DNA of 64,000 nucleotides from Chimonanthus salicifolius. Taxonomy: Eukaryota; Streptophyta; Magnoliopsida; Laurales; Calycanthaceae. Shown here piece by piece: positions 37,144-50,179 of the stretch. Under the pieces are notes generated by a model, which searched no databases, was not told the DNA's origin, and saw only the letters and a program-made list of their open reading frames with translations. Within the stretch, counting starts at the first letter, position 1. The number at the start of each line of letters is the position of its first letter. The translations under genes were made by a program, and so were the position numbers. The DNA is taken from contig CM023539.1 in NCBI GenBank assembly GCA_013350335.1, forward strand, positions 37,868,631 through 37,932,630, read 5' to 3'.

Positions 37144-37370
37144 CAAGTCAACAAGTCAGGAGATATTAAAACCTTTTCATTAATTAAAATTTATTTATTA
37201 ATCAGTAATCTGACACCCATGGTGTTCAAGTCAACAAGTCATGAGATATTAAAACCTTTTCATTAACTAAATTTTTTTTATTAATGAGTAGTCTGACACC
37301 CATGTGTTCAAGTCAACAAGTCATGAGATATTAAAACCTTCTCATTCATTAAAATTTATTTTTTACGACC
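37144..37370. repeat. 83-bp tandem repeat, 2.7 copies
   Basis: Units starting CAAGTCAACAAGTCA at 37144, 37227 and 37309, each with GAGATATTAAAACCTT and (in the first two) CTGACACCCATG. Copies differ by only a few bases. Confidence 0.9.
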
Positions 37371-37797
37371 ATTACGTAATGGGGTAATCATAGCTGGCTA
37401 GACTCTCTAGAGAATGTGACCACCTTGACCCCTTTGGATTAAAAGAAAAAGGGATATGAGTAATTCAAATTATCTAATTCTTTCATTTAATGGAAATAAT
37501 GCATTGTAGTATTTTTTGACTTCTATTTTTTTATACCAACTTTAATCTGAGCCATATAAAAAGTTGATTTATGGTGATAAGGATTGAAAGCTCTAATTTT
37601 TTTCTATTTTAAAAAAATATATAATAAGAAAATAAAAAAATTATTGAATTCATTGAAACATGTATCACCTGATTTGAGAAAAATGCCTGGCTTCAACGAG
37701 ATGCATGCTGCTGAGAACATTAGTTCGACTATCAGGGGCAGAGGACCCAATAAACCGCATAATGGAGGTGTTGGCTGCATCTAATTTAATATTTTAT
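37371..37797. other. Intergenic DNA, nothing recognised
   Basis: AT-rich with a weak open frame (37584-37784) lacking any domain. Confidence 0.4.
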
Positions 37798-38332
37798 TGT
37801 AATACCCTGCCTACCGATGTGGGAGTCTCACATCGGTGAAGAAGGAAAAAGGGTAGGGGTTTCTTAGAAGGCCACCCCTTGAACTCTTGTAGGATCCGGG
37901 CCACGTGGGTCCGGGCCCAAAAGCAAAACTGTGCGGGCTCGCTTGTGTGTGAAGTCCAAAGCAGACAATTTCTTATGAGTTGAGCTCTAAGCCCTGTGTT
38001 CGGATCGGGTCGTTACAAATTTGGTATCAGAGCCGAAGTTCTACACTCGGACTGTGTGGGCTTTCTTACTTCCCTGATGTTGTAGAGCTGGGGGCAGCTT
38101 GAGGCTTTAGGGGGTTGATTGTGATACATGCCCACCTCGGTGAAAAAGGAAAAAGGGTGGGGGTTTATTAGAAGGCCACCCCTTGAACTCTTGTAGGACA
38201 CGTTTTGGGTCGGGCCATGTGGGCCCAGGCCCAAAAGCAAAACCGTGCGGGCTCACTTGTGTGCGAGGCCCAAAGCGGACAATTTCTTACTAAGTTGAGC
38301 CTTAAGCCCTGTGTTCGGGTCGGGTCGTTACA
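37798..38332 (+). mobile_element. Complete TRIM element (535 bp)
   Basis: LTR1 37798-38017 (TGTAATACCC...GTCGTTACA), primer site TGGTATCAGAGC at 38022-38033, about 90 bp of non-coding interior, purine-rich AGGCTTTAGGGGGTTG before LTR2, and LTR2 38122-38332 (TGATACATGCCC...GTCGTTACA). Perfect 5-bp TSD TTTAT at 37793-37797 and 38333-38337. It has no coding capacity, so it must borrow proteins from other LTR retrotransposons. The LTRs differ mainly at their first bases and in a short block near 37895. Confidence 0.93.
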
Positions 38333-38825
38333 TTTATATTAACATATGACTTATTTAACTCACAAAAAATTCAAAATAATTTTCTAGAACTAATATTTTT
38401 AAGAGTATAAATTTCTCTCTATTCGTTCTTGTCAAGAATGGATGAGATTTCAACCAATCCGACTATGGCCCAATCAAGACTCGATTGGACAAAACTGAGA
38501 AATTCACAATTGGACTGATGGAGGGAAAGAGGGCCCCACCTTCGAGTGCCATGTCAGTAGCCTCGTCACCTTCTCGTGGGTCCCACTGAGTCTCACACGA
38601 GCAATCTAAGAACAACAAGTACTCGTTGGTGCCGTTCGGATCAGAGAACCACCTTTGGCAACTCAGTGAAGTTCGGATGGATGTTTCCAGCAGAGAATCA
38701 AGGAGAGAGAAGGGTGATCAAAAGGCAGCTGTGCGAAAAGTCAATTGAGAGAAATAAAAGGGGAGAAAAGATAAGCCAGCCAAGGTATAAGAAAAAAGTA
38801 ACGGAAAGAACGTCAGAGGGAAATC
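38333..38825. other. Intergenic DNA, nothing recognised
   Basis: No domain is seen in the open frame at 38576-38839, which runs into the next LTR. Confidence 0.4.
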
Positions 38826-39526
38826 TGATGCATGTCTAAGTCGAATTTCAACAATAGGCCCAGATGCAAAGACGTTCCTGTCTATAGAGCCTGCACAACC
38901 AATCACTAAATTTATGAAAGGATTTTACCTTGCTATAAGTTAACGGATGAATCTCGTAAAGACAAGCTTCCCAATAATTTAATTACATTTGTTGGAAATT
39001 AGATTAAGGTCACTTTTAACTAAATTGAATTGAAATACAAAATCGAATTAAAAAAGATAAATAAAATTGAATTTGGAGTGTGAATCTACATATGCTTTAT
39101 TGGGAAGCCTTGCAAAACATAAACTCCCACTAGAATTCGAAATTCTCCAAAAATATCAATTGATGTGTGAAATTTGAAAATTGCATCCATATCAATAGGA
39201 AAAATGCTGTGAAAAGATAGGAATATCCATGCCATCGTTGACCACGCCAAGGAGGAATATTTCCTCTAAATAATCCTGTGAAAAAAGGAGAAAGATGTAT
39301 GCAAGGATATGTTGCCACAATCAAATTGGGCCATGAAAAATTTGGGTCACTCAGGATCCGTTGGGTCATTGGGCTCGGGCTAAGAGAATGAAATGGATAA
39401 TTAGACAGAGTCCAATTGTGGTTTTTACGATGAAATTGGGTCATAAAAAGCAATGCAATTTCCTCCACATGATCGAAGTCCACTGACGAGTCCACCGAAT
39501 GTGAATCATTGGGCCTGATGCCCTCA
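38826..39526 (-). mobile_element. 3' LTR of internally deleted gypsy element H
   Basis: Ends TGATGCATG (left) and GCCTGATGCCCTCA (right), so the minus strand starts TGAGGGCATCAGGCCC. On the minus strand a purine-rich GGGAGGAGACGA precedes it, as expected of a polypurine tract. It matches 45882-48214 in blocks but lacks part of that copy. No TSD was found for the whole element. Confidence 0.7.
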
Positions 39527-40170
39527 TCGTCTCCTCCCACCTGAGAAGAACTCGACCTCGACTTGGGCTCATCTCCACACTACAAAGGTTCCTCACAGTG
39601 GTAAGGCTTCAGATCACCCACATTGAAGGTGTCTTAGATGTTGTAACCGTCCAGTAGATAAACCTTGCATGCATTGTCATTGATGCAACGCAGGAACTCA
39701 CAAGGTCCAATGGTCTACTTCTTCAACTTTCCATATTTATAGATTGGAAATCTATTTTTTCTCAAATCGAACCACACTAGGTGACCTTATTCAAACCTCA
39801 CTAGCCGTTTGGTGCGATTCGCATCTGTCTGGAACTGACTATTACTGTCATTGATCCGGACTGTGACTTCACAGTGCATTCTCTGGATCTTGGCAACACA
39901 GTCTTCTGCTGGTTGGCCCTTGAATGGTAAGGGGGCCAGTTCGAGTAGTGAAATGTTGTTAGAGACGTACACAACTTGGAATGGGTTGTGCATGGTGGTT
40001 CAGCTCTACGCCATGTTGTATGTGAACTCAGCTTGAGGTAATACAATGTCCCACTGCCTGTGATTGCGGCCAACCTGACTCCGAAGTAAATTATCCAGAG
40101 ATCGGTTTTCCAATTCTGTATTTCCGGCTGTGTAGGGATGATATGCACTGAAAAAATTTCTCGGTCCCCA
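39527..40170 (-). pseudogene. Gypsy element H: integrase C-terminal part
   Basis: Minus strand. The region starting FFSAYHPYTAGNTE (about 40150) and continuing NLLRSQVGRNHRQWDIVLPQAEFTYN matches the end of the integrase core of Ty3/gypsy elements (usual motif SSAYHPQTDGQTE). Then, in another frame, come the PFQVVY and KRLVRF stretches (39787-39993) and a decayed C-terminal region down to about 39600. At least two frameshifts and a stop. The upstream integrase part lies beyond copia G at 43880. Confidence 0.8.
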
Positions 40171-40745
40171 TGTTGTAAATTTAGCCCACACAAACACAAT
40201 CTCAAATCACACAATCAAAGACAAGCATTCACACACAAGAAGAAAAACACCAAGAAATACGTGGTTCGGCAAAATTACCTACATCCACAGAGCGTGCAAC
40301 AAAGATTTCACTATGAAGAATAATTACAAAGGACTCCCTTTCCTCTCCACAGACTCTCACACTCTTTCCTCTCTAATTTCTCTCTTTTCACTGATTCAGC
40401 AGTTACATTCAGTTTTCTCTCTCTGCTTTCTTTTTTCACTCACCAGCAGTTACTATAGTTCACCCACTACACAACAACTGGTACAGTTACAAAAACTGAA
40501 AAGAAACTTGTAAAAAAGAAAGTGGGTACACAACTGGGCTCCACTTTTTGAGTTAAAAAACAATAAATCTCCACATTGATGAAAAAATGCCAACCCTCTG
40601 AAGATGTTGCACTGTTTTGTAACTCCCCCACCTGGTGAGAGCTCACCAATCATGGAGACAACTTGAGAAAAAAATGTCTTATATCTGCACCTATGCATCT
40701 TGCATAAGATGCCTATCCCCACGCCCTGAGATGCTCCACCTGCCT

Positions 40746-43470
40746 TCAATGAAAAGGTGAGACCAAGTTCAAGCCGTGCTTGAACTTGATTGACGTCACT
40801 GGCTTTGATGCTTTGTTCGCCGTGTGGATTTTCATCCTTTTCCCCTTTCCATGTTTGCTATTACCTGCACCATGGAAATCAGACGGTACCCCACAACCAT
40901 CTAATGCAAAAGAAACCTTTTTTTCAAAGCCATGTTCGACTTGTTCCTTCCGGGTTCTTTTATTCCTTCTTGCAGCCTGACTAGTAGGATCACGTTGCCT
41001 GTGCCCCGTAACTGTACTCTCTACTAGTGTGTATAAATTTTCTTTTTTCTTTCCATTCAAAATAATCATAGCTCCTTTCACAACTCTAAGAGCTCCACCC
41101 TTTGCCTTGAAGGTGAATCCATTTGAATCAAGTGCACCCAAGGAAATTAAATTGTTCTTTAAATCCAGAACATATTGCACATCACTCAGTGTTCTCACCA
41201 TCCCATCAAACATTCTGATTTCTACTGTCCCGATCCCAATGGTTTTGCAAGCCTGATCATTTCCCATTAGGACAGTTTCTCCATCACAAGGTATGTAACT
41301 ATCAAACCATTTTCTGTGTGGACTCATGTGATAAAAACAACCTGAGTCTAACGTCCATCTATTAGTTAGATGATCTGTACCTATGATGAGTGCAAAGGTA
41401 GCCTTATCATCTTCTACATCTCCTTGTGCGACGCTTGGTTGATCTGGAGCTTGTGGATTGCTTCTTTTCTTATATTCTTCCATATTGAGCTTTATCAGTA
41501 AACAGTCCCGCCTTATGTGTCCTTCCTCCTTACAGTAGTAGCACTTAAACTTTCCAGCACTCTTTTCCTTTGACTTCGACCGTGACGACCTCATATAATC
41601 AAAACCTCTGTCAGTTTTTCTCCCTCGCTACTGATTACCAGTAACCACTAACCCGTCTGAACTATATAAGCCCGATGTTTCACCCGATTCCTTCCTGCGA
41701 ATTTCTTCACTTAGAATCAAGTCTCGAATATCATCATACTTTAATTTCTGACTTCCTGAAGAACTGTTTACTGCTGTTACAGTGGCATTCCAACTTTCTA
41801 GTAGAGAAGACAGAATAATCAAAGCCCTAATCTCATCCTCACACTTGATCTTCACCGAACTCAACTGATTTGTGACTGAGTTGAACTCGTTCAGATGTTT
41901 AGCCACCGACTCGCCTTTTGACATCTTTAAATTGAATAACCGCCGTATCAGATGTACCTTGTTGGAGGTAGATGGTTTCTCATACATATTCGAAAGGGCA
42001 TCCATCAGACTTTTCGTGGTCGCTTCATTCACTATGTTAAAAGCGACATTCTGAGACAGCGTTAATCGAATAACGCCCAATACCCGTCTGTCAAGAAGAG
42101 TCCAGTCTTCGTCCTATATTGTATTTGGCTTCGTTCTTGAAAGAGGCAGATGCATCTTCATCTGGTACAGATAATCTTCGATCTGCATATTTCAGAATGG
42201 AAAGTCTGTGCCATTGAATTTTTCTATCTTTGCCTTTCCTTCTTTCGCCATTGCTCCTGCACTGAAATTTCCTCACACTGGCTCTATCAAATCTTCAAAC
42301 TCAAAATCAACACCGGTCATTGTGTAGATCCTGTCGCTGTAAACACACAGGCGCAGACATATCTGAATTATGAGTCGGGATGACTCCTGAAACCGCAAAA
42401 CAATCTTGGCCGTTGATTTTAACCAACCCTTTACTGGATTGAAGGGAGTTTGATCAGTGGAAAAACTCTCTAATCTCTGCCCAGAGAATTGTCCTTTACT
42501 CAAGGAGCAAATTTGTCGTATCTTTAGTGCTGAAACATGCACTCTTGGAGTGTGCACGGACTGGGGAGACTTGAATAGTGCTGCCAGGATCTAACATGCC
42601 TTGATCTACACGTTCTCTGTAATGCTGAACCAACCCGTCTCTCAACAGAGTCCCTTCTCTGGGTTTGCTGGACGCTGCTGCCTCTGAAAAAAATTTCTTC
42701 TTCGAATAGTCTTGTTCTGGGTTTTGCTGCCTTTCAAGGTCACAGATCTGAAGAGATCTGCTGCTGTAATTGTCCCTGCAGCTTGGCCGTCCCACTGGAA
42801 AACCTTTTTTTGTGCTTGCTGACTGTAACTCAGCCCTCTTGCTATGAGAGAACAACGCTGCTTGCCTCTTGCCAACAGTCAGATCTAGCCTTTTTGCCGC
42901 ACAAACAAGGATATGGCTAAAATTTGGAACTGATACAACGATGGAATTCATCATAGTACCCGATTCCCGTTCTCTGCTTGCTCGAGAAACCCATGATCTG
43001 GTATTCCTCCTCTCCCTTTCTGCTCCACCAGCAACTCAGATTGCTACTCCTCTTCTTCCTCTTCTGTAAACAAAAAAAAATTAAAACTATCTGCAGTGCC
43101 TCTGAAATGCTGCAGGAACAGATCCTTGCAACCTCTTTTGGTGACCCGACGCTGCTACCTAGAGATTTTGTAGTAAAAGAACGTGGAGCTCTCTGAACAA
43201 CTTGATGTAAGAAAATTGAGAAAATGTTGTGCTATCTTTCTCTACAAACCGAGAAATCTCCAGCTGTCCCCTTTTCTGAAACCTAGAAAAGAAACAAGAA
43301 AAAAAAAAACTTTCTATCGTTCTCCTTGAAACGATGCAGAACAAATCTGCTGGTAAAACCTGGCCCAGATTCGCCTGAACTGCTTCTTCCAATCTACTCT
43401 CTACAAATCGAGAGACCTCTTCTTGTCTACTAATGATTTGTGATGTTTCTGGCCCTGAATCCAAACCTTT
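40746..43470 (-). pseudogene. Copia G gag-protease, fused to the pol C-terminus by deletion
   Basis: The 5' part (about 42091-43470) is broken leader and gag. 41628-42080 is a gag domain of the UBN2 kind. One in-frame stop separates it from 40746-41594. That frame holds a zinc knuckle CYYCKEEGHIRRDC, then the protease site WTLDSGCFYH (Asp-Ser-Gly intact), and ends with SIKFKHGLNLVS. This ending resembles the last residues of copia pol, which normally lie about a thousand residues further on. The junction therefore marks an internal deletion of most of pol. Confidence 0.8.
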
Positions 43471-43482
43471 GCTATGATACCA
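43471..43482 (-). promoter_or_regulatory. Primer-binding site of copia G
   Basis: The minus strand reads TGGTATCATAGC, one base from the initiator tRNA-Met complement, two bases inside the 5' LTR. Confidence 0.8.
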
Positions 43483-43879
43483 TTTGTTGTAAAATCAGCC
43501 CACTCAAACACAATCTCAAATCACACAATCAAAGACAAGAAATCATACATGAAGAAGAACACTGAGAAATACGTGGTTCGGTAAAATCGCCTACATCCAC
43601 GGAGCGTGCAACAAAGATTTCACTATGAAGAATAATTATAAAGGACTCCCTTTCCTCTCCACAGACTCTCACACTCTTTCCTCTCTGATTTCTGTCTTTT
43701 CACTGATTCAGCAGTTACATTCAGTTTTCTATCTCTACTCTCTGTTTTCACTCACCAGCGGTTGCAACAGTTCACCCACTACACAACAACTGCTATAGTT
43801 ACAAAAACTGAAAAAAAAAAACTATAAAAAAGAAAGTGGGTACACAACTGGGCTCCACTTTTTGAGACAAAAAACAACA

Positions 43880-45881
43880 CCCACCTGCGCCATAGGTGCA
43901 ACGAGAAACGACTCATAAACTTATGATGCCCGCATCATTGTCACCATCTGAAGGAATCGAGTTTGGGAGGTGCAGGTGTAGCAGGCTCCTGTTTAGACTG
44001 CTATGTCTACCGCGTTGCTGTCGTTGCGCACTGGGTCCACCTGTTGGCTCGGACTTTCTCATGAAGCCATGTGCCCTATCAAACTGCATGTGAAGTTGCA
44101 GCCGTTCCTGGAAGTTGAAGACCTTTAAATGAGGACTTAGGGCTCACTGGTCTGCTGTATACTGATGGGTTGCTTCTCTGAACTTTATGGAGATATCCCT
44201 TACATTCTTTTCTAATCAAATAGAAAAGAATAGAAATCTCCAACATTCAAGTACAAATTACAACTCCCAATCCAATCTAAAAAAATCACTAAATACCACT
44301 GAAGATTCTGACATGATGAGTTCAGTGTTGAGGTATTGTCCTCTCTGGTGTCTTCTTCTTTTCGGCCATATGTAGAAGTGTCAAAGTCGTTGTCCGCTGA
44401 GTGAGCCATCAGATCCATCTGATGAGTGAGATAACTTGACGGTGGGAGATGTGTCTCTCGTGCATTAATTGTAATGTGAAGCACTACCATCTACCTCTGG
44501 CCACACACCGTTTGATGAGAGTCCCCCTGACGCTTGTCACCATACATCCATATCCGTGCAGGCTTTGGGTGTGTTGGAGTGATATTTGGTTCTTGCCTAA
44601 ACTATTCTGGATCTTAACCTTCCAGCCATTGAAAGGGGCGGCGGAACAAGGCAAGAAAAGACACTGGAACCTGGAGATTGAAGACAGTGTGCTATACACA
44701 AGCATAAGATCACAACATAGTGAAATCCAGTGTCAACCACGCAATCTAATCCAAAGGCTATCGGTATTGAAAAAACGATATGTGCTAAAAATCCATCAGA
44801 AAAACACTATAAGAAACTACTTTAAAAGTAATTTGCAATCTGCCCAGACACTGTCTCGTCGGTTGGCTTACTGCCCAACAAACAGGTTGATGTCGTGTCC
44901 TAATATATGCACTTTTACGAAAAAACTGTAATTATAGCTACAGAACTCCGCTTTTGATATTCTGCATATTTTCGGAAAGCTCATTGGGAGATCTACCAAC
45001 AGTAAAGATTTTGGATTTTTCTAGAACTGAATGACGTTTCAAATCAGCTCTGCAATACAGTGTAAAATTTGGAACAACAGTTATAGTTTCTGTCGAGTCT
45101 GGTTTTGCAGATTGGGACGACAAAATTCATAACCGAAGCTACAGACCTCTGTTTCAAGCGTGCTATATATGGTCGGAAAGTAGACAGAAAGAGTTAGAGA
45201 TGCTAAAAACTTAAAAAAAAAATTGGAGCAGGTTTAACTAATCAAAAATTGATTGTAACTGAAAACCAGATCCCAGACTGCAGTATGTCTCACAGTTCTG
45301 CAACTGTCTAGTAAAATGACGATATCTTGGCTAGGAAGCTCAGAATCAGGGAAATACAATATTTCTGGAAAGCTTAATGAGAGTGCTATCCACCATAAAA
45401 AATTCAATTTTTTATGAGTTCTCTAGACCATCCATAAAATTTTGCAGTCAGTCATCTGTTTTGAGGACAAAATTGGATTATGTTCAACATGCCCCAAAGT
45501 TGTAAAACTAATTCTGCCCGGCTTGAATTAACCTACAAAAAGTACTGATTCTTGGAAACACATCCAGGTCGGTCTCTATCAATGAAAATCAAAGGTCCAA
45601 ATGATTACTCCATCACAAGACACTACTGTTCAACAATCTGGTTTGTGTACAAATTGCATGTGGCAAACAACAGTCATGGAGATGAAAATAATCTAAATAC
45701 ACCAGCTCAAAGAAGTAAAGTTCGGTAAATTAAATACTTCAAATCAAAGTCCACGAAATTGAAAAAAATTGTAGCAAAGGACTTAAATTAAAATGCATGG
45801 TTGAATAATAAAATAAATTCCATCTGAAGCATTCACGGAGCAAGCACTAAATTCCCAAGAACACTCGTTTTGGTGAACAAC
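43880..45881 (-). pseudogene. Gypsy element H: remaining interior
   Basis: Just right of copia G the minus strand reads KFMSRFSLHLWRRW (about 43884-43925), the usual lead-in to the AYHP part of integrase, so G split this domain. Beyond about 43960 the frame resembles no pol domain; a stretch with QLHMQFDRAHGF may be gag, implying another large internal deletion. 44100-45881 shows no recognisable domain. Confidence 0.55.
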
Positions 45882-48214
45882 TAATGCAGGCATGGGTCGA
45901 ATTTTCAACAATATGCCCAGATAGGCCCGGATAATAAAGCCAAAGACGATCCTGTCTATGGAGCTCGCACAACCAATTATGAAATTTATGAAAGGATTCT
46001 AACTTGCTATGAGTTGACGAACGAATTTCGTAACGACACGTTTCCCAGGAATTCAATTACACTCATTGGAAATATAGTTAAGATATATTTTAATTAAATT
46101 AAATTGAAATACAAAATCAAATAAAAAAGGATAATAAAATTGAAATTGGAGTGCTCAATGTAAAAACCATGAAACATTAATTGAATTAAAAATCCATGGT
46201 ACTTCTTTCGGACCACTGCCCGACCTTGGCTTGAGAAGCCTCGCAAAACACAAACTCCCACTAGAATTCGAAATTCTCAAAAAAATTTAATTGATATGTG
46301 AAATTCGAAAATTGCATACATTTATAGGAAAATGTTGTGAAAAGACAGGAATATCCCTGCGTTGGTTGACCTCAACAAGGAAGACTATTTCCTCTAAAAC
46401 ATCATATGAAAAGGGGGAAAGAGATATGCAAGGATAGGTTACCTCATTTGGGACCAATCCATGTCTACACATACCAGCCAATAGGAATGCTCAATCTTGC
46501 CATTTGGGCATAATGGATGGCTAGGATTTTATTCTAAAAACATTGATGCAGGAACATGTGGACGTAATTAGAATTTTAATTTTGATCCGAGCAGATATGT
46601 TAGCAATTTAGCAAGTTCGGTGCCCGAGTTGAGAGATGAAAAATTTATTTTCGATCGCGGCAGGTGCGTGAGCAGCTTGGGTCATTCCAAGTCCAAACAT
46701 GGCAGGCCCAATGGCCCTTGAAGATGTATACGCTCGAGACATGTGCTTGCAGCCGACTCATCTTGAGTCAGGATAGTGGCTCGGTGGAGATATTCTAATT
46801 ATGATAGAATTAGTTTATTTAAAACTATATGTAGTAGTTTTAAATTTACATGAGTTTCCTAGTTTAAGTAGTTTAGTTAATTTAAGAGTTGTGTTTTAAT
46901 TAGAAAATTGTTATTTGAGTTCAAAGAAGGGTCGGCTTCCATGTTATCAATTGTAGATAGTTTTCTATATAAACAGATGTAATCAGCCAGTTTTAGAGGA
47001 GATTTTTTGATGAAACAAAACTCTAACAGTGGTTTGTTTTTAGTTTGTGGCTGTCGAACACTGCAATAAATTGCAGATTTTTGCTGGAGTTCTAGTTCAG
47101 ATCTAACACCCCTACACCTGTCTCGTTGAAGAGGAAAAGTCTTCATTGCAGACGACTCCTATTAGCAATTCTCTTTGGTTGTGTGTTGAATACCTATGGC
47201 TGATTTCACCTAGTTGGTGATTTTGATTGCTGTAGACAGCCAGGAAGGTTTCAGAGAGTTCGCAGATCCAATCTCCTTATACATGTTTCCATTGAAGGAG
47301 AAGATTCTATCAATGAAAGCTTGGTTTATTTTTCATTAAACAACATGGTTTGTTTGTGAGATATTGTTGTAGATCCTTATTGGGAACCCCATCCCAGGTG
47401 AGGCAATTCATAACAGAGCAGGGGCGATCCCATTAGCTACTTCTGTTGAAGCTTCGCTCCATCATCAGCAGCACCTTGTGACAGGTGTTGAGAAGGCCTA
47501 CACACCTATTTGGAGAGCTAACATCGTTACTGGCTATACTTGGATTCAAACCAACATAGCCCAACAACCATTGTTGGTCGTTGATTTCCAGACAATTGTG
47601 AGGAGTTGTTTGGGTTGCTACACACAGTTGAGAGGCGAGCCCATTGCAAACGAAAGCCAGATCTGTGAAGTATTTACACGGCTTTCAGTCACAATTCAAG
47701 TCCCCTATCATCGGGTATTCACTTATTCATTAAGTTCATCTCTGACCGTGTAATTATCTAAGCTTACGCTACAAGTCGGGGTTAGGTGTTTTTATCGTAC
47801 CTAGCTTACATCAAACACGAACTAAAATAAGTACGTAGAAATCTTCTCCTAACACTGTCCACATGCCAACAATGGCATGCCACATGGCATTCCATATAGG
47901 GAGAATTGAATGTGCATCATCCATGTGTCCTGGAGAGAGGATTTAGGGTCTTGGGTGGCAATGGGCTTTGGTGGGCTATCACAGTTGGGCCAGGCCTGCT
48001 ATGATTGGATTTGGGCTTAGCATGGTTCTCTAGGTCACTCGTGGTCTGTTGGGTTATTGGGCTCAAGTTGTGAGAATGAACTAGATAATTAGACGAAGTC
48101 CAATGGTAGTTGTCAAGATCAAATTAGGCCATGAAAGTCAAAGCAATTTCCTCCACATGATCGACGTCCACGGATGAGTCCACTAAATATGAATCATTGG
48201 GCCTGATGCCCTCA
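45882..48214 (-). mobile_element. 5' LTR of gypsy element H, split by solo LTR C1
   Basis: The left end TAATGCAGGCATGGGTCG and right end GGGCCTGATGCCCTCA match the left LTR. Blocks 45900-46440 and 48040-48214 align with 38840-39310 and 39350-39526. Without C1 it is about 1.06 kb against 0.70 kb for the other LTR, so one has gained or lost sequence. Confidence 0.7.
46544..47813 (+). mobile_element. Solo LTR family C, copy C1
   Basis: Starts TGATGCAGGAACATGTGG and ends CTAGCTTACATCA. Flanks are AACAT (46539-46543) and AACAC (47814-47818), a TSD with one change. TCTATATAAACAGATGTAATC at about 46965 gives a TATA box shared in position with C2. The short open frame 47478-47753 lies in the LTR and is not a gene. 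Confidence 0.82.
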
Positions 48215-50179
48215 ACAGAATTTAAGAGAAAAAAACCATAGTGAAAAATGACAACGAAAGAAGGGCGAACGAGAATCTAGTTGAGATCTTGGCCGAGTTT
48301 GGAAAAAAGGAAAGAAGAAGGAGCAACCAAAAACAAAAAGCAAAGAGAAGAATATGAGTTCCAGTGAGATAGACTGAACGAAAAAGGAGGAGAGAATCCT
48401 AGAATCGATGCGGGAGATCAAAGAGAAAGAAATAAAAGAAAGAACGATGCAAAACGGATTAACCAAAGAAAGGAAGAACGAAAATAGAGAAGAAGTGACC
48501 TATAATAGTGGTAGCAGAGAAGAAGAAGGAAGAGTTGACCCATCCGAGTCACTCGGACTCAGTAATCTGATTGTAATTCTTTTTTTTTTTTTTTTTATCT
48601 CTTTTTTTTTAAGTTGAAAATAAGCCTATAAATTCAGGCATAGGTCAAGAACTCTAGTAGGTTCACATCAGTTGAGTTAAATGAGGCCTTGACCTTTGTT
48701 TAGAGTCTTCCTTTAGAGGTGAGTTCTAGTTTATGGTTCTTAATTTTGATTTGGGTTTGTGTTAGAATTAAATTTTCTTTTAAGTGTTGGTTTGATTTTT
48801 GCATGGTGAATTGACCATTCATGTTTTGCATTATTCTCCATTACTTAATCGAATTCTAATTTTGGGTCCAAATTCGTTTGCTTACGATTGAACACCTATT
48901 TTCTTCGGTGAGATTTTTACTCAATAAAAATTTATTCTGTTGAAATTAGTATCATCTTTTTATATTTTCTTTTTTCTTGAGTGTTTGAGAGAATTGAGAG
49001 TTGATTTTCTTTGGGAAATCATTGGTCTAGCGTGTGATCTCAGATAAAAAAATTATTTAAGTGGCAATATAAGTAGGCCTTAAAACCGATCTTACCCGTC
49101 ATCAATAGAATGTAGGAGAAACGGTCAAAATAATGGCTAATACATATTATATCGGTTGATAGGTATCACTTTTTTTACTAGTAATACGTATCGGCCAATA
49201 TGTATCGTTACAGTTATAGATCCGGGCTGACTCGGCTGCAATATCTTAATTTCTAAGTAATTAGATTTCAGTGGATGGAGTGAACAAACCGGTGTTCCCT
49301 TTTTAAACCCGTACATTTTATCAGAGTCTTCATAGTTGATGAAGAATTAGGGCGATATGTCATGTTTGTCTACGAGTCTCAATCTTTCACAATAGAAACG
49401 TTGAAGTTGAATACTTGGTAGGAAGGAAGGGGCAAAGACTCCAAGGAAGGTCTTGTTTCAGTCTTTTGGTTTTTCTCACTCTCTCATCCCCCAACACTGG
49501 TTAAGAAAATAATTAGGAAATACACACCAATTTTATATAAAATAATTCACAAATCAATTACCTACTTAAACGTTCCTGTATCTTGCCTCTTGTTTGTTCT
49601 TTCGATTTTCTTTCTTTATTTTCATCTGTACTCTCCTCGTGTCTGTATATCATGAGTATACACAATTGAAGAGAGTTTGAGTAGAGTATATCATGGAAAC
49701 TCATTATATCCTCTAATTAATAGAATTTTGCACCAATTTGATGCTTCTTTTTCCTTTGATATTAAAATAATATGTTTAATTTGAATACCTCTAAAGTTGC
49801 AAAGGCCCTGATTTTGTAATGGGAAATATGGATAACTCGAAATAACTCAAAATCCCAACTCATTCCAGTTCAAACCTCACATATTTTACCCTGGCCCTGC
49901 AAATATTTACTCAATACAATTGTTTGTGGGTAAACCAGTCTCACATTCTTCTTTGCCTGTCTGGTGATCCACTAATAATGGATGGATTACCCTTCATTTT
50001 GATGGGTCTACAGATATTTCCTCTGGCACAGCAAATTCATCTTATAGGTCTCAGTTTTGTGGTGGTCTAGTTCTGATACATTAGTTGATATCAGAGCAGT
50101 TCTTCTTTCAATTGATAATTGTTAATCTTAAAAGAAAAAATACCTTCTAATGAAAACATATAATAAGTCGTAACAAAAA
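48215..50179. other. Intergenic DNA with possible retrotransposon scraps
   Basis: No gene was recognised. A poly-T run lies near 48579-48610. TTGATATCAGAGC at about 50082 looks like a primer-binding site, but no LTR boundary could be fixed next to it. Confidence 0.4.

Larger units (their letters stand above)
40171..43879 (-). mobile_element. Internally deleted copia element G
   Basis: LTRs of equal length (395 bp) lie at 40171-40565 and 43485-43879. The right is the 5' LTR on the minus strand. CCCA abuts both ends as a short or partial TSD. It interrupts the integrase of gypsy H. The interior keeps gag, the protease start and the last residues of RNase H; the rest of pol is missing. Confidence 0.85.

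Noticed and set aside
38022..38033. tRNA gene fragment
   Set aside because: TGGTATCAGAGC words here and elsewhere are retrotransposon primer-binding sites next to LTR ends; no tRNA fold surrounds them.
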